64,000 nt of DNA, taken from NCBI GenBank assembly GCA_963819175.1, contig CAWFVJ010000013.1, positions 372,001-436,000 on the forward strand, in the 5' to 3' direction. The stretch is from CAWBRT01 sp963819175 (GTDB lineage Bacteria; Acidobacteriota; Terriglobia; Terriglobales; Acidobacteriaceae). Within the stretch, counting starts at the first letter, position 1; each line of letters opens with the position of its first letter. A program made the translations under genes and the position numbers. The notes beneath the pieces were generated by a model. It was not told the DNA's origin and made no database searches. It saw only the letters and a list, made by a program, of their open reading frames with translations. Shown here one piece after another: positions 56,779 to 64,000 of the stretch.

Positions 56779-57519
56779 ATGATCTATCGCTCCGACAACC
56801 GCGCCCTCGACCAGATGCGCGCGGCAAATATCATCCTCGACTTCGTCCGCACCGCCGAAGGCTCGTGCCTGATCGAATTCGGCAACACGCGCGTGATCTG
56901 TACCTGCTCGATTGAAGAGACGGTTCCCGGCTGGATGCGCAACCAGGGGAGAGGCTGGATCACCAGCGAATACGGCATGCTGCCGCGCTCCACGCTGACC
57001 CGTTCGCCGCGCGAGAGCAGCCGCGGGCGCGTCGGCGGGCGCACCCACGAAATCCAGCGGCTGATCGGCCGCTCGATGCGTGCCGTGGTCGATCTGGAGA
57101 AGCTCGGCGAACGCACGCTGTGGATCGATTGCGATGTCATCCAGGCCGACGGGGGAACGCGCACGGCGTCGGTCACTGGCGCCTTTGTTGCCCTGGCGCT
57201 GGCGCTGGAGAGGTTGGTCTCGGCTGGAACTTTGCGGGCGGTGCCGCTGCGCGACCAGGTCGCGGCCGTCTCGGTGGGCATCGTGGACGGCGAGGCCATG
57301 CTCGACCTTGCCTACGAGGAAGACTCGCGCGCGGACGTGGATATGAACTTCGTGATGACCGGCTCCAACCGTTTCATCGAATTGCAGGCGACGGCGGAGT
57401 TGGTACCCTTCAGCGACGAGCAACTGGCACAGATGACGCGACTGGCCCGCAAAGGGATCGGGGAGCTGCTGGCATTGCAGAAGAGCGCCCTCGATGGATT
57501 CAGGTCGCGATCCAAGTAA
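56779..57519 (+). CDS. rph: Ribonuclease PH
   Basis: A 246-residue 3'-5' phosphorolytic exoribonuclease that trims tRNA precursors. Markers are MIYRSDNRALDQMR, NTRVICTCSIEE, GWITSEYGMLPRSTLTR, RVGGRTHEIQRLIGRS and DCDVIQADGGTRTASVTG. Length is normal. No downstream rdgB is visible; repeat R4 follows. Confidence 0.96.
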   Translation: MIYRSDNRALDQMRAANIILDFVRTAEGSCLIEFGNTRVICTCSIEETVPGWMRNQGRGWITSEYGMLPRSTLTRSPRESSRGRVGGRTHEIQRLIGRSMRAVVDLEKLGERTLWIDCDVIQADGGTRTASVTGAFVALALALERLVSAGTLRAVPLRDQVAAVSVGIVDGEAMLDLAYEEDSRADVDMNFVMTGSNRFIELQATAELVPFSDEQLAQMTRLARKGIGELLALQKSALDGFRSRSK

Positions 57520-57589
57520 GCCTGACCGCTGCGGCAATGAAAAGATGTGAAAACATCGATGAGCTGCACCGGAGCAATTTCCGAGTTGC

Positions 57590-57730
57590 TGTATACCCCA
57601 AAAACGTCATTCCGAGCGAGCGGCGCCTTGCGATGCGAGTCGAGGAATCTTTTGTGTTGCTTTGCCGCGGAAAACACAAGATCCCTCCACTCCGTTTCAC
57701 TTCGGTCGGGATGACGCTTCCAGATTTACA
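57590..57730. repeat. Dispersed inverted-repeat element, copy R4 (reverse)
   Basis: Same orientation as R3: GTATACCCCAAAAACGTCA then CCGAGCGAGC, GACTCGAGG-like centre, and TCGGTCGGGATGACGCTTCC. It lies between rph and the candidate small RNA. Confidence 0.65.
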
Positions 57731-57789
57731 TCACTGGGCGGCTACACTAATCCAGGGGGGGCAGCACCAGGCCATCCAGCAATTCTGTT

Positions 57790-57999
57790 GATAGCTACTA
57801 TCAAGATTTTGCGTTTCACTTGCGGCGTGTGCAGGACTAGAGTCTTCGATCAAGGTTGTAAATCTGTTGTGTCGCTCATTGTGGGGATGGCGGAAGTCCG
57901 CGAGCCACGGAGGATGTAAAGCGGTTCGGCGATGACAGCAGCGCTAGAAGCACAGCACAACATTGCGTGCCTCGCACTACGGAGTGTGAGGCTTTTTTA
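57790..57999 (+). ncRNA. Candidate structured small RNA ending in a strong terminator
   Basis: The stretch has no coding sign but has nested pairing: TGTGC/GCACA and CTAG/CTAG close the molecule (about 57817 with 57949), TGTC/GACA lies inside, and GTGG/CCAC around GCGGAAGTCCGC at the centre. It ends in a strong terminator (57969-57999). The upstream TTGATAG ... TATCAAG region could hold a promoter. I cannot assign it to a known family; 6S RNA and Acidobacteria-specific RNAs (Acido-1, Acido-Lenti-1) are candidates to test. Confidence 0.4.
57969..57999 (+). terminator. Rho-independent terminator of the candidate RNA
   Basis: A 10-bp stem GCCTCGCACT / AGTGTGAGGC (one G-U pair) with a four-base loop is followed by TTTTTT. 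It faces the convergent citrate synthase gene, whose stop is 29 bases further on. Confidence 0.88.
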
Positions 58000-58027
58000 T
58001 TGTCTCGTAAACCCTATTGCGCAAATC

Positions 58028-59176
58028 CTAAGCGGCGATAGCGCGTTCCTCAATCGGCACATACTTGTTCGGGTAGACCGGTCCGATGTACTCGGCGCGC
58101 GGACGGATCAGCCGATTGTCGGCGAGTTGCTCCATCACGTGCGCGGTCCATCCGGCGACTCGCGAGACCGCAAAAATCGGCGTGAACAGGTCAACGTCGA
58201 TGCCCAGCGTGTGGTAGGTCGAGGCCGAGTAGAAATCGACGTTCGCGTTCAGCTTCTTCTCGGCATTGATGAATTCTTCGATGCGCCGCGAATAATCGAA
58301 CCACTTGGTCTGTCCGCTGGAATAACCCAGGTCGCGGGACATTTGCCGCAGATGAGTGGCGCGCGGGTCTTCGGTGGTGTAGACGCGATGCCCGAAGCCG
58401 GGCACCTTGGCCTTCTGCGCCAGCATGCCCTTGACGTATTCGACCGGGTCAGCCCCGTTACGGTCGATGTCCTCCAGAATGGCGAAGACGGCTTCGTTGG
58501 CGCCTCCGTGCAGCGGCCCTTTGAGCGCGCCAATGGCCGAGGTGATCGCCGAATGCATGTCGGACAAGGTGGCGGCGGTTACGCGCGCCGCAAAGGTCGA
58601 GGCGTTCCATTCGTGATCGGCATGCAGGATGAGGGCGATGTCGAGCGCGCGAGTGGCGGTTTCGCTCGGCAGTTCGCCGTTCAGCATCAGCAGAAAGTTT
58701 CCTGCGTGCGACAAGGAACGGTCGGGCTCGATGAGCGCTTTGCCCTTGCGGATGCGGTCGTAATTCGCCACGACCATCGCCAGCTGCGAGGTCAGACGAA
58801 TGGACTTGCGCAGGTTTGCCCCGGCATCGTTGGCTCTTTCCTCGGGATCGAACAAGGCGAGCGAGGAGACGATGCTGCGCAGCACGTCCATCGGCAGAGC
58901 ATGTTTAGGCGCTTGCCGGATCAAGCTGATGATCTGCGCGTCCAGCTTGCGCTCGCGCACCAGCCATAGGTGGAATTCCTGGAGTTCGGTGCGCGTCGGC
59001 AGCTTGCCAAACCAAAGCAGATAGGTGACTTCCTCAAAGGTGGAATTGTCGGCCAGATCGTGGATGTCGATTCCACGATAAGCCAATATCCCTTTATCGC
59101 CCTCTATGTAACAGATACCGGAACTACCCGCGATGACGTCTTCTAGGCCGCTGGCGGGCTGCATGGTGGTGGACAT
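58028..59176 (-). CDS. gltA: Citrate synthase family enzyme
   Basis: A protein of 382 residues that condenses acetyl-CoA and oxaloacetate. The catalytic His are in LHADHEWNAS and GPLHGGANEAVF, the catalytic Asp in NVDFYSA; RGIDIHDLA and VPGFGHRVY are typical. The short type II-like length could also fit 2-methylcitrate synthase, but no prp genes are near. The ATG at 59176 (MSTTMQPASG) has a GGAGGGG site. It converges with the small-RNA terminator. Confidence 0.93.
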   Translation of the reverse strand: MSTTMQPASGLEDVIAGSSGICYIEGDKGILAYRGIDIHDLADNSTFEEVTYLLWFGKLPTRTELQEFHLWLVRERKLDAQIISLIRQAPKHALPMDVLRSIVSSLALFDPEERANDAGANLRKSIRLTSQLAMVVANYDRIRKGKALIEPDRSLSHAGNFLLMLNGELPSETATRALDIALILHADHEWNASTFAARVTAATLSDMHSAITSAIGALKGPLHGGANEAVFAILEDIDRNGADPVEYVKGMLAQKAKVPGFGHRVYTTEDPRATHLRQMSRDLGYSSGQTKWFDYSRRIEEFINAEKKLNANVDFYSASTYHTLGIDVDLFTPIFAVSRVAGWTAHVMEQLADNRLIRPRAEYIGPVYPNKYVPIEERAIAA

Positions 59177-59488
59177 AAAAGCCCCTCCCGGGGAATCAAT
59201 GGATTGGGTAGACGCTGGACCTCGGTTGGCACAAGCACCCACGCGCCGTGCCTCGGCAGCAATGTCCCAAGTTCTTAGATGCTCTGGCGGGTACTGGCGA
59301 ATCGCAAGTTCAATCTCTTCTTATCGAAGGGCCTATTCTGGAACTGCCCTGCGGGGCCGGCAAGGGTGTCCGGGCGTAATAGGCTATATGGGGATTTCAC
59401 GACAATCCTTGTTCGCCAGATTTGAATCTCACTCCCGTATTGGCATCCTAAGATCCCGGATGCAAAGTAATGTCCGGGGGCATGTCGC
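59177..59488. other. Divergent promoter region, gltA / DUF1330
   Basis: This 312-bp gap between divergent genes has no repeat element and no clear open frame. I saw no confident -35/-10 pair. Confidence 0.4.
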
Positions 59489-59878
59489 ATGAGGCTCAAG
59501 TCTGTTATTGCGTTAGCGCTGGCAGTGGTTGCTGGCATTGCAATAGGTGCTATCGGTGAGGCGGTTTACGCGCAGGCAAAGCCGCCCGTCTACATGATCG
59601 GGAACAATGAGGTAACCAACCAGGAGGGCTACGCCAAGGAATACCTTCCCAGGGCCCAGGCTGCGATCAAACAATACGGGGGAGTCTACGTCGCAGCGGG
59701 CAAAGGCACCGCCATCGATGGGGAACCGCCTAAGGGACGCGTCATCATCCTGCGATGGGATAGCTTAGACCAATTAATGAAATGGCGGCATTCACCGGAA
59801 TACGAGGCAGCCCACAAGATCGGCGAGAAGTACGCGAAATACAACGTGATCGCCGTTGACGGGGTTCCACAAAAATAA
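59489..59878 (+). CDS. DUF1330 exported protein
   Basis: A 129-residue protein. A signal peptide (VIALALAVVAGIAIGAIGEA) is followed by a ferredoxin-like DUF1330 domain: PPVYMIGNNEVTNQEGYAKE, IKQYGGVYVAAGKGTAIDG, RVIILRWDSLDQLMKW and SPEYEAAHKIGEKYAKY. The family lacks a known reaction. Secreted versions are common in soil bacteria. Confidence 0.82.
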   Translation: MRLKSVIALALAVVAGIAIGAIGEAVYAQAKPPVYMIGNNEVTNQEGYAKEYLPRAQAAIKQYGGVYVAAGKGTAIDGEPPKGRVIILRWDSLDQLMKWRHSPEYEAAHKIGEKYAKYNVIAVDGVPQK

Positions 59879-60001
59879 GGCGAATCGCGCGTAGCCCATT
59901 CAATCCCGCAGTTGGGGCTTGAGGGGGTGGTTCTTTCTCTAGTTTCGAACTGCCCCACTCGACGAACAACGCATTGAATGGGCCACCTTGAATTGACCGG
60001 G

Positions 60002-60550
60002 CTAATGCAGAAGCAACCCGGTAATAGCAATGATGAGGCCGATGGCCGCCGCCACAAACCCCGCGCCCCAGAAAACGCGCTTCCGCGTCAACAGGGTGAT
60101 GGAGGTAACGACCAGCGCAATCTCCAGGAAGCTTTCGCCGAGATCGAAGCGGTCAGCGCGTCGGCGCTCGACCTCCATCTCTTTCTCCAACTTGCGGCCT
60201 TCCGCCTTCAGCTCTTCCTGCTTGGCGGAGAAGCCGCCGGCTGCATCCTGATACTTACGTTTAAGGCTCTCGACCTCCGGGTGCGTGAGCTCCGAAACCT
60301 TCAGCAGATCCAGGAACAGCTCGGTAGTCTGCCGCTGGCTGTTCTTCGCCTGGTAGTAGGCCCAGGTGTCGGTTACGCGGTTCTGCAAGATAATTTCTTC
60401 GGTGTGTGCCCGGTGACCAAGCACGGAAACCGCGGCCACAAACACCGCCAGGATTGCCATCGTCAGACTGACGGGCGCAAGCCGCGATTCGCGGCCATGC
60501 TCCGCCGCCTCCTGTAACTCATGCATCTCCTCTGGAGAAGAAGAACTCAT
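60002..60550 (-). CDS. DUF4337 membrane protein
   Basis: A 182-residue protein: helix one (SLTMAILAVFVAAVSVLGH), then the family block NRVTDTWAYYQAKNSQRQ, a charged coiled coil (LKAEGRKLEKEMEVERRRAD) and two C-terminal helices (EIALVVTSITLLTR, GLIIAITGLLLH). DUF4337 is uncharacterised. Its ATG overlaps the stop of the upstream small open frame (ATGA). Confidence 0.85.
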   Translation of the reverse strand: MSSSSPEEMHELQEAAEHGRESRLAPVSLTMAILAVFVAAVSVLGHRAHTEEIILQNRVTDTWAYYQAKNSQRQTTELFLDLLKVSELTHPEVESLKRKYQDAAGGFSAKQEELKAEGRKLEKEMEVERRRADRFDLGESFLEIALVVTSITLLTRKRVFWGAGFVAAAIGLIIAITGLLLH

Positions 60551-60822
60551 GGTGCCTCCGTCGTAATCTTTGCCACGCTGGGTTCGCCGGGAAGCCCGGA
60601 GCTTTCCATAGTAAAGGCGAAGGGCCCGGCGTGGAAAGTGGGATTCAATAGCTCGAAACGGCCAGACCCGAGCCGCTGCCAGCCAGACTTTTCAGCCCCT
60701 GCCCTCCACCTTTCGGGGCATCCTCCCCGTTGCACGAGCAGGTTCCGGGCCAAGCGCTCTCCATTTGACCTTCCGATACCGCCATTCGCAAGCGCTGCTT
60801 TCCACTCGCTGTAAGTGTGCAT
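60547..60822 (-). CDS. Possible small hypothetical protein
   Basis: A 91-codon frame (MHTYSEWKAALANGG) ends with a stop that overlaps the DUF4337 start (ATGA), which suggests real coupling. The sequence is basic and Gly-rich, and no family is recognised. There is no strong ribosome site. The rest of the 420-bp gap shows nothing else. Confidence 0.35.
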   Translation of the reverse strand: MHTYSEWKAALANGGIGRSNGERLARNLLVQRGGCPERWRAGAEKSGWQRLGSGRFELLNPTFHAGPFAFTMESSGLPGEPSVAKITTEAP

Positions 60823-60968
60823 CACTGTCACAAGTGAGTGTGAGCACAGCGCTAAGTCACACGAAAGATGGACAATAGAGCCAGCTTTTGAGGAAGGCAG
60901 CAGTCTGTTTTGTCGGCAGCCTCCGACCACATGGCTTGCACCGACCGTGATTTCTAAGGAGAGCGCAC

Positions 60969-62667
60969 GTGAGCACCACCTTGATTCCCCCCGTGACCAA
61001 GCGGCCCGATTTCAACATCCTTCAGCCGGAGACGACTTTCACCGGCGCGCGCATCGACAAGCCGCAAAAGGGGCTGCCCAAGACCACGCAATCGCTGTGT
61101 CCCGAGTGCAAGACCGTCATCGACGCACGCATTTTCGAAGAGAACGGCAGGGTCATCATGCAAAAGGCCTGCCCCGAGCACGGTGAGTTTCGCGACTGCG
61201 TCTACTCCGACGTGAATCTCTACCTCAAGATGGAGGAGTGGGAGTTCGGCGACAACCGCGGCCTGTCGAATCCCGCGATCAACAAGGGATGCGGATAATG
61301 TTTGCCCGGACGACTGCGGCATGTGTTCGCTGCACACCTCCCATACCGCGCTCGCCAACGTGGATCTGACCAACCGCTGCAACCTCACCTGTCCTGTGTG
61401 CTTCGCCAACGCCAATGCGGCTGGGTATCTCTATGAACCCGATCTCATCCAGGTGCGCACCATGCTGCAGGCACTGCGCGACGAGCGCCCGGTCGATGCG
61501 CGCACGGTGCAGTTCTCCGGCGGCGAGCCTACCATCCACCCCAACTTCATTGAGATCGTCGCCATGGCCCGTGAGATGGGCTTCACCCATATCCAGGCCG
61601 CCACCAACGGCCTGATGCTCAATGACCACGAGTTCGCCCGGCGCGCGAAACAAGCCGGGCTGTCGACCCTCTACTTGCAGTTTGACGGCGTGACCGATGA
61701 CGTCTATCTCAAGATGCGGGGCGAACCGCTGTTCGAAAAGAAGATGCAGACCATCGAGAGCTGCCGCCAGGCCGGCATCAAGATCGTCTTCGTCCCCACC
61801 ATCGTCAAAGGCATCAACGACGATCAGCTCGGCGACATCCTGCGCGTGGCCATCAACAACGTCGACACCGTCAGCGGCATCAGCTTCCAGCCGGTGGCCT
61901 TCACCGGCCGCATTTCCCGCCGCGAGCTGGAGCAGAAGCGCTTCACCCTCACCGATCTCGCCTTCGGGCTCTCCGACCAGACCGGCATGTTCGACAAGTA
62001 CGACGACTGGTTCCCGCTCTCCGCCGTTACTCCGTTCTCCAAGCTGATGGCCGCCATTCGAGGCACCGGCGTCCCCACCATCTCGTCGCACGCGCACTGC
62101 TCCATCGGCACTTACATGTTTGTCGATGAACGCAGCCGCAAGGCCGTGCCGGTGACCCAGTTCGTCGATATTCCTTCCATGTTGCAGGATATCGATGAGC
62201 TCTCGCGCAAAATGGGCAAGACGTTCACCAAGTATTACCATGGCATCAAGGCCTGGACCCAGCTTAAGAAGCACTTCAAGCCCGAGTTCGCGCCTCCCGG
62301 GCTCACCTTCCAGAAGCTCCTCGACACGCTGCAGGGCATGACCAACAAGGAGCTCGGCCGCGACGGCATGGACGGAACCTTCACTTACCGCACGCTGCTG
62401 GTGGCCGGCATGCACTTCATGGACAACTACAATTACGACATCGAGCGCGTCAAGCGCTGCGTCATTCACTACGCCGCGCCCGATGGCAAACTCTATCCCT
62501 TCTGCACCTATAACTCCGGACCCACCTACCGCGAGAAGATTGAAAAACAGTTCTCCATTCCGTTTGAAAAGCAGTTGGAACGCTTCACCTTCACCAAGTC
62601 AAACGGCAACGGAAACGGCAATGGAAACGGCAATGGAAACGGCAACGGGAACGGCCACAAGAAGTAG
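60969..62667 (+). CDS. Radical SAM enzyme, tetraether lipid synthase (Tes)-like (one frameshift)
   Basis: A protein of about 565 residues. The first frame has a zinc-type N-terminal domain (CPECK and CPEHGEFRDC); the second, joined by removing one G near 61295, reads DNVCPDDCGMCSLHTSHTAL, then the radical-SAM cluster CNLTCPVCFANAN, QFSGGEPTIHPNF and a C-terminal Cys block (YPFCTYNSG). The C-terminus is a (Asn-Gly) repeat run. These features match Tes, which in archaea couples lipid tails; bacterial relatives are proposed to make membrane-spanning iso-diabolic acid and brGDGT lipids, known from Acidobacteria. GTG 60969 has an AAGGAG site. Confidence 0.8.
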
Positions 62668-62704
62668 AGTGTGCGGGATCTAGTCCTGATGTAACGGAAG
62701 ACGC

Positions 62705-62730
62705 AAGGCCCGGCCCAGACCGGGCCTTTT
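62705..62730. terminator. Bidirectional terminator between Tes-like and sirtuin genes
   Basis: A perfect 9-bp stem AAGGCCCGG / CCGGGCCTT with a 6-base loop is flanked by T on one side and A on the other. It serves both convergent genes. Confidence 0.85.
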
Positions 62731-62736
62731 GCTTGC

Positions 62737-63485
62737 TTATACCGCGAGCAGGTGCGGCAGCAATTCGCCTGCTTTTCCCAGGAAAATATCGGTGAAGGCC
62801 GAGGCGTTTGCCGGCTCCTCCGGACCAACGTAGTAGGTCCGAATCGCGGTGCTCCCCGGCCCGGTGCCGGCCCAGTGCACAAAGCTGGCTGCGGGTTGCA
62901 CCAGTCCGGAGGTGCCAACCACGAGCAGAACCGTACACCGCTCCAACTCTCTCGCAATGAACGGCAGGTGCATAATGACTTCGCCAAACCAGACGATGTT
63001 CGGCCTGATGCGAGCGCCGCAGCAGCAACGCGGAATGTCGGCTAAGCGCTCGTACAGCTTCTCGTCGTCGAAAGGCTCACGATCGCAACTCTCGCAGCGC
63101 GACTGGAACAGTTCGCCGTGCATGTGCACCAGGCGCTTGGAACCGGCACGCTCGTGCAGGTGGTCGACATTTTGCGTGCACAGAAAAAAGCGCTCGCCCA
63201 GTCTGCGCTCAAGCTCGGCCAGCGCCAGGTGAGCCGCGTTCGGCTTGACCCCCTGGGCTCCCTTCCGGCGCATGGAATAAAAGTTCCAAACCAGCTCGGG
63301 GTCTCGCTCCCAAGCCTCGGGACAAGCAACCTCTTCCACGCGATGGCCGTGCCAGAGTCCCCGGCACCGCGAAAAGTCGCAAGCCCGCTTTCCGCGCTGA
63401 CGCCGGCGCCGGTGAGCACGAAGACCCGGTCATCGGGGCCAAGCTGAATGGCAGATGTCCGCTTCTTCTGTGCTTTCTTCTTCAT
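62737..63485 (-). CDS. cobB: Sirtuin NAD-dependent deacylase, class III (one frameshift)
   Basis: A protein of about 249 residues. The NAD motif LTGAGVSAESGLATFRGA is in the first frame; the second continues LWHGHRVEEVACPEAW, FYSMRR, TQNVDHLHERAG (with Asn/Asp/His), VHMHGELF (catalytic His) and a Cys-based zinc site (ESC / CCCGARIRP). The Y-x-x-R of NFYSMRR matches sirtuins that remove succinyl/malonyl groups (CobB/SIRT5 type). A missing base near 63355 links the frames. It converges with the Tes-like gene. Confidence 0.88.
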
Positions 63486-63549
63486 TAGCAGAGTTCACTT
63501 CATTGCAGAGTCGACAGTGCTATTTTTATCATCTTTCCATAAAAAAACG

Positions 63550-63632
63550 GGTGCCCCACGTCCCGCCCGTGTCGGGGTCCCCAGCGAGCCCCGCTCGCCG
63601 GGGTGACTGTAGTTGGGCTGACGTGGGAGGCC
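63550..63632. repeat. Palindrome P10, extended form
   Basis: A longer member of the palindrome family: GTGCCCCACGTCCCGCC at the left, GGGCTGACGTGGGAGG at the right, with an inner hairpin of alternating GAGCCCC/GGGG words. The left flank (TTTCCATAAAAAAACGGG) resembles that of P8 at 42279. Confidence 0.55.
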
Positions 63633-63662
63633 TTTCCCAAACACCATGTAATCTATTTTCGG

Positions 63663-63692
63663 TTGACATCGCGCTGGGTTACTTTTTACAAT
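63663..63692 (+). promoter_or_regulatory. Sigma-70 promoter of the his operon
   Basis: A consensus -35 TTGACA (63663-63668) and a -10 TACAAT (63687-63692) lie 18 bases apart. Transcription would begin near 63700, only a few bases before the leader peptide ATG at 63703. This is the clearest promoter in the window. Confidence 0.85.
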
Positions 63693-63702
63693 CGAACCTG
63701 AG

Positions 63703-63777
63703 ATGACCTTGTTCCTTCATCATCGCCATCACCATCATCACCACGAGATGATCGTGTCGGCGGGGATGTGCGGATAG
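63703..63777 (+). CDS. hisL: His operon leader peptide
   Basis: A 24-codon open frame: M-T-L-F-L, then HHRHHHHHH, then E-M-I-V-S-A-G-M-C-G and TAG. Eight of nine consecutive codons are His (CAT/CAC), interrupted by one Arg. It lies directly after the promoter, before an attenuator stem and hisI. Ribosome stalling at these codons when charged His-tRNA is scarce would alter folding of the following RNA. The His run could resemble a metal-binding peptide, but position and length favour a leader peptide. Confidence 0.92.
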   Translation: MTLFLHHRHHHHHHEMIVSAGMCG

Positions 63778-63803
63778 CTAAGAGCAAGTCCCTCAGGTTT
63801 CTG

Positions 63804-63836
63804 ACCCGCTGATGCGATCAAGCTCAGCGGGTTTTT
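63804..63836 (+). terminator. His operon attenuator terminator
   Basis: A perfect 9-bp stem ACCCGCTGA / TCAGCGGGT with an 11-base loop is followed by TTTTC. It lies 26 bases after the leader stop and 50 bases before hisI. The preceding words (CTCAGG ... CTGA) can form an alternative stem as an antiterminator. Confidence 0.88.
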
Positions 63837-63885
63837 CATTGGTGCCGCCCGTGAGGGTATCCGGGCCAAAAAGTTTGAGGTGAGT

Positions 63886-64000
63886 ATGGAGACAATCGAT
63901 TTCGAAAAGATGCAGGGACTGGCCCCGGCGGTGGTGCAGGATGCCGACAACGGCGAGGTTCTGATGGTGGGTTTCATGAACCAGGAGGCGCTCGACAAGA
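63886..64000 (+). CDS. hisI: Phosphoribosyl-AMP cyclohydrolase (HisI or HisIE), 3' end outside window
   Basis: The first 38 codons read METIDFEKMQGLAPAVVQD then NGEVLMVGFMNQEAL, the characteristic start of HisI, which opens the purine ring of PR-AMP in histidine synthesis. The ATG at 63886 has a GAGGTG site. The window ends in the gene, so a HisE fusion cannot be judged. It is first after the leader and attenuator, so it is controlled by histidine supply. Confidence 0.93.
   Translation, partial: METIDFEKMQGLAPAVVQDADNGEVLMVGFMNQEALDK

Noticed and set aside
57932..58969. 345-codon plus-strand frame opposite gltA
   Set aside because: It is antisense to citrate synthase and begins within the small-RNA candidate.
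61279..62469. 396-codon minus-strand frame opposite the Tes-like gene
   Set aside because: The plus strand has Cys motifs and expected length; the minus product shows no motif.
62605..62660. Repeated aacggc/aatgga units as a separate tandem repeat element
   Set aside because: They are in frame and code for the Asn-Gly tail of the Tes-like protein.
63703..63777. His-rich short frame as a metal-binding peptide gene
   Set aside because: Promoter, attenuator stem and hisI directly around it fit a leader peptide much better.

Overview
The window looks like a chromosomal segment of a GC-rich Acidobacteriota (Terriglobia-like) genome, probably from a metagenome. The supporting signs are a VWFA-related secreted protein, a GWxTD-domain protein, DUF2844/DUF3443 gene pairs, a NtrY/NtrX-type pair, a tetraether-synthase-like radical SAM enzyme and many small palindromic intergenic repeats. 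I saw no phage, plasmid, CRISPR array, transposase gene or intact tRNA/rRNA.

Layout. 1-7.9 kb: end of a sigma-54 response regulator, an RcnB-like periplasmic protein, a SAM hydroxide adenosyltransferase, a CNNM/CorC-type membrane protein overlapping a DppB/DppC permease pair, DUF1801 and cupin genes. 7.9-15 kb: division block murC-ftsQ-ftsA-ftsZ, then a transpeptidase. 15-24.5 kb: a MacA/ABC-ATPase pair, a GWxTD protein, a NtrY-like kinase, a Sel1-like protein and a NtrX-like regulator. 24.6-33.5 kb: TonB receptor, Spy/CpxP-like protein, era, a large class III cyclase-like protein, a thioredoxin-fold protein and mutY. 33.6-40.1 kb: three tandem DUF2844-DUF3443 pairs. 40-52.8 kb: metabolic and housekeeping genes (mtnA, Fe/Mn SOD, CoA-transferase A/B, FtsB-like, cutA, methyltransferase, VWFA protein) interspersed with mobile-like repeats. 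53-57.5 kb: envelope/RNA block amidase-GerMN-murI-rph. 57.6-64 kb: a candidate structured RNA, citrate synthase, DUF1330, DUF4337, a Tes-like radical SAM enzyme, a sirtuin, and a his operon start with promoter, His-rich leader peptide, attenuator and hisI.

Many genes are split by single-base frameshifts, including essential ones (murC, ftsQ, ftsZ). Most behave as one extra base. They are dense from about 5 to 37 kb and almost absent from 38 to 60 kb, which points to uneven assembly quality rather than gene decay. I therefore annotate whole genes across the shifts.

Most notable: (i) the triplicated DUF2844-DUF3443 pairs, whose lipoprotein member carries two pepsin-like D-T/S-G motifs, one copy having a displaced internal block; (ii) a textbook histidine attenuator; (iii) the tetraether-synthase-like enzyme; (iv) a 746-codon cyclase-like protein with a long unknown N-terminus; (v) two mirror-image 270-280 bp hairpin-array elements and a family of short palindromes; (vi) a candidate terminated small RNA next to gltA.
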